Assembly (NCBI GenBank): GCA_016713325.1
Contig: JADJPJ010000028.1
Location: forward strand, 17,607-81,606
Origin: Candidatus Flexifilum affinis
Lineage (GTDB): Bacteria; Chloroflexota; Anaerolineae; Aggregatilineales; Phototrophicaceae
DNA length: 64,000 nucleotides
Direction: 5' to 3'
The translations under genes were made by a program, and so were the position numbers. Below the pieces are notes generated by a model. That model was given only the letters and a program-made list of their open reading frames with translations, had not been told where the DNA came from and made no database searches. Positions within the stretch are counted from its first letter, which is position 1; each line of letters starts with the position of its first letter. This document shows, one piece after another, positions 44,584 to 52,566 of the stretch.

Positions 44584-45495
44584 ATGCACAAGCGATGGAT
44601 GCTGGTCGCCCTGGTGCTGATGGCGACGCTGATCGGTACGGGCACTGTTTTCGGTCAGGAGGAGAGCCAGACCTTGCGTGAGCAGTTCTTCTCGACCACG
44701 CTCAACCGGGACGTTCGCTACAACATCATCCTGCCGGCCGGCTACGACTCCTCCGACCAGCGCTACCCGGTGGTCTATCTGCTGCACGGGCGCGGCGACA
44801 CCGGCACGGCCTGGCTGCGCGTGCACGACTCCCTCGACGCGATGATCGCCGCCGGGGAGATTCCGCCGGTGATCGCCGTCCTGCCGGACATGCCGTCCAG
44901 TTCGCGGGCCAGCTACTACGTCGATTCGCAGTACACCGGGACGCTCTACGAGTCCGAGCCGGTCGAGACGGCCTTCATGCAGGATCTGATCCCGCACATC
45001 GACTCGACGTACCGCACCATGACCGAACGCGAGGGGCGGTTGGTCGGCGGCTACTCGATGGGTGGCTATGGCGCGATCCGCCTGTCGATGGCCTATCCCG
45101 ACCGTTTCAAAGGCGCGCTCGTCCTCAGCCCGGCGGTTTACTTCCCGCTGCCGCCGCGAGATTCCAGCACCCGCGAATTCGGCGCGTTCGGCCGCGGCGA
45201 CGTCCTGTTCGACGAAAATGTCTACCAGAGCCTGAACTACCCGGCCCTGATCGAGCCGGTCACGGCCAGTCGCCTGCCGCTGCGCTTCTTCATCGCCGTG
45301 GGCGATGACGAGTGGCGCAACCCGAACTACGAGGAGCGCATGCACGACCTCGACATGGAAGCGCACATGTTCTTCAACCATGTCGTGCGCGTCCCCAACG
45401 TCACAGCCGAACTGCGCGTCTACGACGGTGGCCACGACTGGGATGTGTGGCGGCCGGGGTTCATCGAGGGCATGCGCTTTCTACTGGCGGGTTAA
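44584..45495 (+). CDS. Secreted esterase D-like alpha/beta-hydrolase
   Basis: 303 residues. A signal peptide (MHKRWMLVALVLMATLIGTGTVFG-QEE) precedes an esterase-D/antigen-85-type domain. The oxyanion motif VVYLLHGRGD, nucleophile elbow GGYSMGGYGAI (Ser about 158) and C-terminal His in YDGGHDWDVW are present. Family members include feruloyl/acetyl esterases and trehalose esterases. It lies 11 nt after the SucD-CS gene (AGGAG upstream) and probably ends the ARH operon. Outside the cell it could release acyl groups from a glycoside before import. Confidence 0.85.
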   Translation: MHKRWMLVALVLMATLIGTGTVFGQEESQTLREQFFSTTLNRDVRYNIILPAGYDSSDQRYPVVYLLHGRGDTGTAWLRVHDSLDAMIAAGEIPPVIAVLPDMPSSSRASYYVDSQYTGTLYESEPVETAFMQDLIPHIDSTYRTMTEREGRLVGGYSMGGYGAIRLSMAYPDRFKGALVLSPAVYFPLPPRDSSTREFGAFGRGDVLFDENVYQSLNYPALIEPVTASRLPLRFFIAVGDDEWRNPNYEERMHDLDMEAHMFFNHVVRVPNVTAELRVYDGGHDWDVWRPGFIEGMRFLLAG

Positions 45496-45619
45496 CGCAC
45501 TCGACAACGACGAGACATACTGCGCTTTTCGGGGCGCCTGGGTATACTGCTTTCCGCCGACCACAAAAAGAAGTTGTCTCGTAGATTGCTTAGGCTGGGC
45601 CGCGCGGAGGCTAATGGGC

Positions 45620-46702
45620 ATGGCAAAGAGCCGGATCATTCTGGTAGGCGGTTTTCTGGGCGCGGGCAAGACCACCCTCCTCGCCCGCGCGGCGGCGCTG
45701 CTCATCGACCAAGGCTATCGGGTCGGGCTGGTGACCAACGACCAGGGTTCGAATCTGGTCGATACAGCCTTTCTGTCGCAGGAGCAGATGTCCGTCGGAG
45801 AAGTCTCGGGAAGCTGCTTCTGCTGCGCCTTCCCGGACCTGATCCGGGTCCTGAGCGGCCTTCAGGAGGATTCTCACCCCGACATCATCCTGGCCGAGCC
45901 GGTCGGGAGCTGCACCGATCTGGCGGCGACGGTGCTGCGCCCGCTGATGGCCTACTTTCCCGGCCAGTTTGAGGTGGCACCCCTCAGCGTCGTGGTCGAT
46001 GCGACCCGCGAGATCGGCGCATTGTCGGCCAACGTCGCCTATCTCCTCGACCGCCAGCTTGCCGAGGCGGAGATCATCCTGCTCAACAAAGCTGATCTGC
46101 TGGAAGCCGATGCGCTGGCGGCTCAGCAGGCGGCGCTGCGGTTCGCCTACCCGGCCGCGCATCTCATGACCCTCTCGGCGCGGACTGGCGACGGTATAGC
46201 CGAGTGGCTGGATCTCGTGTTGGGTCAGCTTCCGGCCAATCCACGAACCATGGACGTCGACTACACCCGCTACGCCGAGGCGGAAGCGGAACTGGCCTGG
46301 CTCAACCTGGTGGGGGAGATCCGCGCCTCCGCGCCGTTCTCGGCCAGGGCATGGACCGCCGGCCTGCTGGAAAATCTGGCAGCGGGCCTGGGCCTGGCGC
46401 GCATCGCCCACCTGAAAGCGTTCGTCCGCGCGTCCGGGACCGATTTCAAGGTCAGTCTGGTGCAGAACGAGGCCCCGCTGTCCTGGGACCCGGCGGAGAC
46501 CGGAGACACGCCCGTCGAGAACCTGTCGTTCATCCTCAACGCCCGCGTCAGTGCGCCGCCCGCCGATCTGAGACAGAGTGCCCTGGCCAGCATCGAAAAT
46601 CCCCGGCCGGACCCCATGGCGCGGTATTATCTGACTCATCTGGAGTGCTTCAGTCCGGCGCCGCCCCGCCCGACGCACCAACTCAGGGGCAAAATCGGCT
46701 AA
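45620..46702 (+). CDS. CobW/P47K-type GTPase
   Basis: 360 residues from the ATG at 45620, 9 nt after GGAGG; the ATG at 45614 is too close to that site. The G3E GTPase core has Walker A GGFLGAGKTT, the metal-binding GSCFCCAF (in place of GCICC), and LLNKADLL as the base-recognition NKxD. These proteins deliver zinc, cobalt or iron to target enzymes. The C-terminal CobW_C part is not typical. It may serve the metalloenzymes of this region (isomerase, GH127, ARH proteins), although that is only contextual. A TATACT at 45543-45548 could be its -10. Confidence 0.82.
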   Translation: MAKSRIILVGGFLGAGKTTLLARAAALLIDQGYRVGLVTNDQGSNLVDTAFLSQEQMSVGEVSGSCFCCAFPDLIRVLSGLQEDSHPDIILAEPVGSCTDLAATVLRPLMAYFPGQFEVAPLSVVVDATREIGALSANVAYLLDRQLAEAEIILLNKADLLEADALAAQQAALRFAYPAAHLMTLSARTGDGIAEWLDLVLGQLPANPRTMDVDYTRYAEAEAELAWLNLVGEIRASAPFSARAWTAGLLENLAAGLGLARIAHLKAFVRASGTDFKVSLVQNEAPLSWDPAETGDTPVENLSFILNARVSAPPADLRQSALASIENPRPDPMARYYLTHLECFSPAPPRPTHQLRGKIG

Positions 46703-46740
46703 CGCGTCTCCGGCTGATCACGCAATCCTGAAAGACGCAC

Positions 46741-47574
46741 ATGATGAGACAACAGCACCCTCTGTTTCAGCAGTACCCTCTCGACGGCCAGGTCACGATT
46801 GGCGGAGAGACGCTCTCCACCCCCTATCATATCTACGACGGCTCGATCCTCTTCATCGGCGGCACGGCGAACGCCCGCGCAGCGTCGGACCTGCTTGCCG
46901 GGGAGCAGCTTATGCCGCTGCTCGATTCCGACGGCAAAGCCCTGATGGCGGTCTGGGTATGCGACTTCACTGAAGCCAATCTGGGGCAGCACCATGAGCT
47001 GCAAATCTCGATTTTCGCCTCGTTCTCTCCGGTCCCGCCGGTCACAGCGCATCCCTTTGCCATCTACCGCGCGCTGATACTCAACCCGGCGGCCATGATG
47101 ATCTGCCACGGGTTGTGGAACAATACCGAGCGGGTGGTCCGCTACAACCGCGAACACCTTCTGCTCGACGCACGGCTGTCACGGAGACAGATCGACCGCA
47201 CGGCAGCATCCTGGCGGTTTCAGGTCGAGGATGCCGAGCGCGGTCAGCGTGTGGCCGAGGGCGAACTCACGGTGCCGGGTCGTCAGCCGCCGCAGGCGCT
47301 GATGGCCATGGCAGGGCACCTGGGCCTGCGCGGAATGATGCAGTCGATGCGCGCGCCGTTCATCCATGTGCCAGTTGTGAACACCCGAGCCGCGGGTTCG
47401 GCGGCCAACCGTATCGCCCACACGTACACCAAGGCCGATAAACAGGTCATTCGGACCTTTGGCCCTGGCGACCGGCTGACGATACACGATCCGCGCTACG
47501 CGGCGCTGCGCTTCGAGCCGGCGTTCGTGCAGCATAACGACGGCGTGCGCTTCGTCTACCTGCGGCCAGAGTGA
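46741..47574 (+). CDS. Hypothetical protein resembling the acetoacetate decarboxylase fold
   Basis: 277 residues. The sequence LGQHHELQISIFASF resembles the substrate-entry strand of acetoacetate-decarboxylase-like proteins, and the length agrees. A catalytic lysine cannot be assigned with confidence, so an enzymatic call is not justified. No signal peptide. It lies 38 nt after the CobW-type gene and 68 nt before the isomerase-like gene, so it may be part of a sugar-acid catabolic unit. Confidence 0.5.
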   Translation: MMRQQHPLFQQYPLDGQVTIGGETLSTPYHIYDGSILFIGGTANARAASDLLAGEQLMPLLDSDGKALMAVWVCDFTEANLGQHHELQISIFASFSPVPPVTAHPFAIYRALILNPAAMMICHGLWNNTERVVRYNREHLLLDARLSRRQIDRTAASWRFQVEDAERGQRVAEGELTVPGRQPPQALMAMAGHLGLRGMMQSMRAPFIHVPVVNTRAAGSAANRIAHTYTKADKQVIRTFGPGDRLTIHDPRYAALRFEPAFVQHNDGVRFVYLRPE

Positions 47575-47642
47575 GGCGCAAGGCCTCACGCATCCACAAG
47601 TCATGCGTTTATACGGGCGGCATCGCCTCCAGGAGTCCGGCC

Positions 47643-49097
47643 ATGAATAGTCTGCGGGCAAAAGTCGGGGTATTCGGGATCGGGCTGGCGGCGTATTGGC
47701 CGCAGTTCGAGGGGCTGAAGGAACGCCTGGAGCGCTACCAGGGCATGGTCGAAGCGCAGATCGCTGCGCTGGGCGCGGATATCGTGTCGGCCGGCCTGGT
47801 CGATGACGCCCCCGGTGCGCGGCAGGCCGGCGATTTGTTCACCCGCGAAAACGTCGATCTGATCGTCTGCTATGTCGGCACCTATTCGACTTCGTCGCAG
47901 GTCCTGCCCGCCGTGCAGCGCCGCCGCGCCCCGGTGCTGATCCTCAACTTGCAGCCCGTCCCGGCCCTCGACTATCTCGATACCGACACCGCAGAATGGC
48001 TTGCCAACTGCTGCGCCTGCTGCGTGCCGGAAATCTCCAACGCCTTTGCCCGCAGCCGCATCCAGTTCAACGTCGTCTCCGGTCTGCTCACCTCCGTCGA
48101 GGGCTATGCCGACAAATACTACCAGCGCGCATGGGACGAGATCCGCGACTGGGTGACCGCGGCGGGCGTCATGCGCTCGATCAACTACAGCCGCATCGGC
48201 TTTCTGGGCCACACTTACCCCGGCATGCTCGACATGTACTCCGACTTCACGATGCACCACGCACAGCTTGGCACGCACATCGAGGTGCTGGAGATGGACG
48301 ACCTGCACCGGCGGGTGGCGGCCGTCAGCGACGACGCGATCCGCGCCAAGATCGCCGTGATCACGTCCGTATTCGACATCGCACAGCCGGGGCGCGATCG
48401 CATCTCGCAGACGGTCACCGACGAGGGCATGAACTGGTCAGCGCGCGTCGCCTGCGGCCTGGACCAACTCGTTGCGGATTTCGACCTTCAGGGGTTGACC
48501 TACTACTATCGCGGTCTGGACGGCAACCCGAACGAGGAACTCGGCGCGTCGCTGATCGTCGGCAACTCGCTGCTGACGGCGCGGGGTATCCCGGCCTCCG
48601 GCGAGGGCGACCTCAAAACCTGCGTGGCCATGATGATCATGGACCGCTTCGGGGCAGGCGGTTCGTACACCGAATTCTACGCCATGGACTTCAACGAGGA
48701 TTTCATCCTCATGGGCCACGACGGCCCCGGCCACATCGCCATCAGCGACCGTAAGCCGGTCCTGCGCGGCCTGGGTCTGTACCACGGCAAGCGGGGCTAC
48801 GGCATTTCCGTGGAGTTCAAAGTGCGCACCGGACCGGTCACTATCCTGGGCATGACCCAGACCGCCGACGGGCGCCTTAAGATGCTGGCGGCGGAGGGAG
48901 AGTCCATCCCCGGCGACACGATGCAGATCGGCAATACCAATTCACGGCTCAAGTTCCGGCAGGACCCGGCCGCCTTCATGGACCGCTGGTGCGAAGAAGG
49001 CCCAACGCATCACGTCGCGCTGGGCGTCGGCCACCAGCTTGGCAGAATTCGCAAACTGGCGCGCATGCTGAATCTTGAACTGGCGGTGATGGATTGA
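47643..49097 (+). CDS. L-arabinose/L-fucose isomerase-family protein
   Basis: 484 residues from the ATG at 47643, with AGGAG 9 nt upstream. The N-terminal fold (KVGVFGIGLAAYWPQFEGLKERLERY) and AraA/FucI-like segments are present, including NLQPVPALDY, FLGHTYPGMLDMYSDF, and metal-ligand regions EGDLKTCVAMMIMDRFG, FTEFYAMDF-like and GHDGPGH. It is shorter and more divergent than classical AraA, belonging to the widespread AraA-like group with no assigned substrate. It is followed by rhamnose mutarotase and GH127, consistent with metabolism of L-arabinose, L-rhamnose or a related L-sugar. Confidence 0.82.
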   Translation: MNSLRAKVGVFGIGLAAYWPQFEGLKERLERYQGMVEAQIAALGADIVSAGLVDDAPGARQAGDLFTRENVDLIVCYVGTYSTSSQVLPAVQRRRAPVLILNLQPVPALDYLDTDTAEWLANCCACCVPEISNAFARSRIQFNVVSGLLTSVEGYADKYYQRAWDEIRDWVTAAGVMRSINYSRIGFLGHTYPGMLDMYSDFTMHHAQLGTHIEVLEMDDLHRRVAAVSDDAIRAKIAVITSVFDIAQPGRDRISQTVTDEGMNWSARVACGLDQLVADFDLQGLTYYYRGLDGNPNEELGASLIVGNSLLTARGIPASGEGDLKTCVAMMIMDRFGAGGSYTEFYAMDFNEDFILMGHDGPGHIAISDRKPVLRGLGLYHGKRGYGISVEFKVRTGPVTILGMTQTADGRLKMLAAEGESIPGDTMQIGNTNSRLKFRQDPAAFMDRWCEEGPTHHVALGVGHQLGRIRKLARMLNLELAVMD

Positions 49098-49105
49098 CGG
49101 AGCAG

Positions 49106-49432
49106 ATGATGAAACGAGTTGGATTTCTCCTGAAGGTCCGGCTGGAAGTCGTTGCCCAGTACAAGGAACATCACCAGAACGTCTGGCCGGAGATGCTGGA
49201 GGCTCTGCGCGCGACCGGCTGGCACAACTACTCGCTGTTCATGCGCGACGATGGGATGCTCTTCGGCTATTTCGAGACGCCGGTGTCGCTTGAAACGGCG
49301 CAGGCCGGCATGGCCGCGACTGAGGTCAACATCCGCTGGCAGGAGATGATGGCGCCTTTCTTCGAGCTTCCGCCCGGCGCACACCCCGATCAGATGCTGA
49401 TCCCGCTGGAAGAAGTCTTCCACCTCGACTGA
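49106..49432 (+). CDS. rhaM: L-rhamnose mutarotase
   Basis: 108 residues, the family's standard size. It interconverts the anomers of L-rhamnose (or a similar 6-deoxy-L-sugar) ahead of isomerisation. Characteristic segments are VRLEVVAQYKEHHQNVWPEML, NYSLFMRDDGMLFGYFE, IRWQEMMAPFFE and the C-terminal LEEVFHLD. GGAG lies 3 nt before the ATG at 49106 and 6 nt before the adjacent ATG at 49109, which may be the true start. It follows the isomerase-like gene by 8 nt and is clearly co-transcribed. Confidence 0.88.
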   Translation: MMKRVGFLLKVRLEVVAQYKEHHQNVWPEMLEALRATGWHNYSLFMRDDGMLFGYFETPVSLETAQAGMAATEVNIRWQEMMAPFFELPPGAHPDQMLIPLEEVFHLD

Positions 49433-49468
49433 GGCGCAGCGCAGCATTGCAGAAGGAACGTTTTGTCG

Positions 49469-49517
49469 CGCCGCTGCTGGCATCCACCCGGCACACGAGG
49501 TAAAGTCAGCAGCGGCG
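49469..49517 (+). other. 11-bp hairpin between rhaM and the GH127 gene
   Basis: CGCCGCTGCTG (49469-49479) pairs perfectly with CAGCAGCGGCG (49507-49517) across a 27-nt loop. There is no U-tract. It may be an mRNA processing or stability element separating rhaM from the GH127 gene. Confidence 0.4.
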
Positions 49518-49576
49518 TGCACGATGTACACGCTGCCGGCCGGTTCGGCTCGTCAGAGTATTGCTGGAGGACCCTC

Positions 49577-51454
49577 ATGAAGCCCCTGCCTCAGAATCGT
49601 GCCCCGCTGCTGCCCGCAGCCTTCCTGGCCCTGCCGCTCGGCGCCGTAAAACCCAAGGGCTGGCTGCTGGAACAACTGCGCATTCAGGCGAACGGGCTCA
49701 CCGGCCACCTGGACGAATTCTGGTCGGACGTCGGCCCCAACAGCGGTTGGCTGGGCGGCGTCGGCGAATCCTGGGAGCGCGGGCCGTACTATCTGGACGG
49801 ACTGCTGCCGCTGGCCTACCTGCTCGAAGACGAGCGACTGCTGGCCAAGGTCAAGCCGTGGGTGGAATGGACGTTGAATTCCGCCCGTCCCGTCGGTTCC
49901 TTCGGGCCGGACAATTCCGACTGGTGGCCGCGCATGGTCATGCTCAAGGTGCTGATGATGTACTACGAGGTCAGCGGCGATGCGCGCGTACTGCCGTTCA
50001 TGACCCGTTACTTCGACTATCAGCTGCGCACGCTGCCCCAGCAGCCGCTGGAGTTCTGGGGCTGGGCGCGCGCCATGGACAACCTGCTGGTGGTGCAGTG
50101 GCTGTACAACCTCACCGGTGACACTTTTTTGCTGGAACTGGCCGACAAGCTGATCGACTCCACGCTCGATTGGCCGGAATGGCAGGCCAACTACCGGCTG
50201 GCCGAGAAGCTGCCGTTTGCGGATTGGATGGCGATGGAGACGCATGTGGTCAACAACGCCATGGGCGTGAAAACGGCGGGCGTGTTCTACGTGCGGACGG
50301 GCAAGGACTGGCATCGGCAGGCGTCCCGGCTGAGCATCGACAAGCTGATGGAGCACCACGGCCAACCCAATGGCCTGTTCAGCGGCGACGAACACCTCAA
50401 CGGCACTTCGCCGACCAGCGGCACCGAACTCTGCGCCGTGGCCGAGTACATGTTCTCGCTGGAGGAGCTGACGCGCATCCTGGGCGATCCGTTCTTCGCT
50501 GACCGTCTGGAGCAGGCGGCCTACAACGCCTACCCCGCCACCTGCGCGCCCAACATGTGGGCGCACCAGTACGACCAGCAGGTCAACCAGGTGCTGGCGA
50601 CCGCAGCGCATCGCAACTGGACCAACAACACCGACGAATCCAACATCTTCGGGCTGGAGCCGCATTTCGGCTGCTGCACCGCCAACATGCATCAGGCCTG
50701 GCCCAAGTTCGTGAAGAGCCTGTTCATGGCCACGCCGGACGGTGGGCTGGCAGCAATCGCCTACGGCCCCTGCCAGGTCACGTCGGAAGTTGCCGGCGGA
50801 GTTGCGGTGACTGTCACGGAGTCAACGAACTACCCGTTCGACGGCACTGTTGCGTTCGAATTCGAACTCCCCGCGCCCTGCGAATTCCCCTTCCAGGTGC
50901 GCATTCCGGAGTGGGCGGCCGGCGCGACGATCGCGGTCAACGGCGAAACGCCGATAACCGTCGAGGCAGGGACCTTTCATAGCGTCGCGCGCCGCTGGCA
51001 GTCGGGCGACCGGCTGGAAGTTCAGTTCCCGTTGGCAGTTCGCCTCACCCGCGGGCACGAAGGACTGGTGTCGGTCCATCGTGGACCGCTGCTGTTCGGG
51101 CTGCGCATCGGCGAGGAATGGCGTAAGCTGCGGGGTGAAGAGCCGCATGCCGACTGGGAGCTGTACCCAACCTCCCCGTGGAACTACGGCCTGTGCCTCC
51201 CGGCCGAGAACCCCGCCGGCGCCTTCGAGGTGATTGCGCATCCCATGTCGGCGGTCCCCTATTCGCCGGACGGCGCGCCGGTCGAGCTGAGCGTCCGCGC
51301 CAGACAAATCCCGGAGTGGACGCTCGTCGAAAACTCCGCCGGACCGATCGGCGTCGGTCCGCACCCGACCAGCGAACCTGTGGAAGAAGTCACGCTGATT
51401 CCTTATGGGTCTACGAATCTGCGGGTGGCAGCTTTCCCGCTGGCCGAGTGCTGA
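49577..51454 (+). CDS. GH127-family beta-L-arabinofuranosidase
   Basis: 625 residues from the ATG at 49577, 6 nt after GGAGG. The (alpha/alpha)6 barrel carries the family signatures GTELCAVAEYMFSLEEL (about residues 282-298), with the Glu and Cys of the zinc site, and HFGCCTANMHQAWPKF (about 363-378), whose paired Cys include the zinc ligand and cysteine nucleophile known for HypBA1-type enzymes. A C-terminal beta-sandwich follows. No signal peptide, so it works on imported L-arabinosides. It ends 8 nt before the convergent receiver gene. With rhaM and the isomerase-like gene it completes an L-sugar degradation unit. Confidence 0.9.
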   Translation: MKPLPQNRAPLLPAAFLALPLGAVKPKGWLLEQLRIQANGLTGHLDEFWSDVGPNSGWLGGVGESWERGPYYLDGLLPLAYLLEDERLLAKVKPWVEWTLNSARPVGSFGPDNSDWWPRMVMLKVLMMYYEVSGDARVLPFMTRYFDYQLRTLPQQPLEFWGWARAMDNLLVVQWLYNLTGDTFLLELADKLIDSTLDWPEWQANYRLAEKLPFADWMAMETHVVNNAMGVKTAGVFYVRTGKDWHRQASRLSIDKLMEHHGQPNGLFSGDEHLNGTSPTSGTELCAVAEYMFSLEELTRILGDPFFADRLEQAAYNAYPATCAPNMWAHQYDQQVNQVLATAAHRNWTNNTDESNIFGLEPHFGCCTANMHQAWPKFVKSLFMATPDGGLAAIAYGPCQVTSEVAGGVAVTVTESTNYPFDGTVAFEFELPAPCEFPFQVRIPEWAAGATIAVNGETPITVEAGTFHSVARRWQSGDRLEVQFPLAVRLTRGHEGLVSVHRGPLLFGLRIGEEWRKLRGEEPHADWELYPTSPWNYGLCLPAENPAGAFEVIAHPMSAVPYSPDGAPVELSVRARQIPEWTLVENSAGPIGVGPHPTSEPVEEVTLIPYGSTNLRVAAFPLAEC

Positions 51455-51462
51455 GCGCGGGA

Positions 51463-51828
51463 CTAACCATTGAGAGTGGCGTTGACGGCAGCCTCAAGCT
51501 CGGCCTCATCGAACGGCTTCAGAAGGAAGCCACACGCGCCGACATTGAGCGCGCGTTTGAGGACTTCATCGTCGGAATAGGCGGTGACGAAAAGGATGGG
51601 CATGCCATGCCGGTCGCGTAGGCGTTCGGCCGTTTCGATGCCATCCATACCGCCGGCCAGACGTATATCCATCATGACCAGATCAGGGCGAAAACTCTCA
51701 GCCTGCTCAAGAGCCTCTTCGCCGGTGGAGACGTAGTCGCTCACCGTGTAGCCCAGGCCGATCAGGCGAAGCGCGATGTCCATTGCGACGATCGCCTCGT
51801 CTTCCACGATCAGGACTCGGGCTGACAC
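51463..51828 (-). CDS. Single-domain response regulator (CheY-like receiver)
   Basis: 121 residues from a GTG at 51828, with GAGG 5 nt upstream; an upstream TTG would add nine residues. Acidic pair ED near 9-11, phosphoacceptor Asp 54 in DLVMMDIRL, Thr in ILFVTAYSD and Lys in FLLKPFDEAEL. The GxLLKPFxExEL ending is typical of receivers that pair with HWE/HisKA_2 kinases. No output domain and no adjacent kinase gene. It is convergent with GH127 and follows an unknown protein on the same strand. Confidence 0.88.
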   Translation of the reverse strand: MSARVLIVEDEAIVAMDIALRLIGLGYTVSDYVSTGEEALEQAESFRPDLVMMDIRLAGGMDGIETAERLRDRHGMPILFVTAYSDDEVLKRALNVGACGFLLKPFDEAELEAAVNATLNG

Positions 51829-51921
51829 AACCGCCTCACTTCGACTCGCAACCAACGATAGAGCACCGGCACAGGAGCGCTCGCGGTCTGCCCTGCCGGG
51901 CCAACACTGGAGAGCAACAGA

Positions 51922-52377
51922 TTATGGCGCAAAGCCACCCATCTTCGCCAACCAGGCCAGGGCCGACGAACGATCGAAGTAGGCTTTCTGATAAATGGAG
52001 GTTTCCTGAGAAGCATCTTGAAACAGCAATCGAGCAAAGCGACCGGACAGAGAAGGCGAAACCACCAGCGCCAGCGCCAGAGTCCAGCCTGGATTCGGCA
52101 GCAGGAGCTCTTCCTGGATGCGGGTGCGCGCCGCGGGCACGATCCCGATATTGAAGATGTCGTTCTCGACGGACGCGGCATAGAGTAGACCGATGCCCGG
52201 TTTTGAGATATCGTGCAGCGCCAGATACGGCCGGTCCTTAGGCCATTCCTGGAGGGTTTGCAGCGCGATATTGCTCCACTGGGTGATCGAAGCCTTGCTG
52301 ACCGACGATACGGTGTAGGCGATCACGCGGCCATCGTACAACGTCTCGCAGCTAATTCCTGACGCGATTACGCTCAT
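51922..52377 (-). CDS. Hypothetical protein, possible STAS/SpoIIAA-like fold
   Basis: 151 residues from the ATG at 52377. The pattern (strand ETLYDGRVIAYTVSS, helix ITQWSNIALQTLQEWP, strand RPYLALHDIS and terminal YFDRSSALAWL) recalls SpoIIAA/STAS-like bacterial proteins, but there is no firm family motif. It precedes the receiver gene by 93 nt on the same strand and is divergent from the protein kinase gene, so a role in a signalling partner-switch is conceivable. Function not established. Confidence 0.6.
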   Translation of the reverse strand: MSVIASGISCETLYDGRVIAYTVSSVSKASITQWSNIALQTLQEWPKDRPYLALHDISKPGIGLLYAASVENDIFNIGIVPAARTRIQEELLLPNPGWTLALALVVSPSLSGRFARLLFQDASQETSIYQKAYFDRSSALAWLAKMGGFAP

Positions 52378-52566
52378 CTGCCGTCCGAAATGACGAAGAG
52401 CCAATAAAACTGCTAAACTTAACTATACCTTTTTCTTTAGTAGGGGACGGGTATTTTTCACAGGAATTTCACACTCGGACTGTGATGTCAGAACTACGAG
52501 TTCTATCATTGGTCTGGTCTGGAGGGCGGCAGGGTACACCTGAAGGGCGCAGAAACGAGGGAATAC
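52378..52566. other. Divergent promoter region before the kinase gene
   Basis: No gene. It contains an AT-rich stretch (TAAAACTGCTAAACTTAACTATACC at about 52406-52430) suitable for promoters of the leftward pair, and TATCAT-like sequence near 52505 rightward. Precise hexamers are not certain. Confidence 0.3.
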
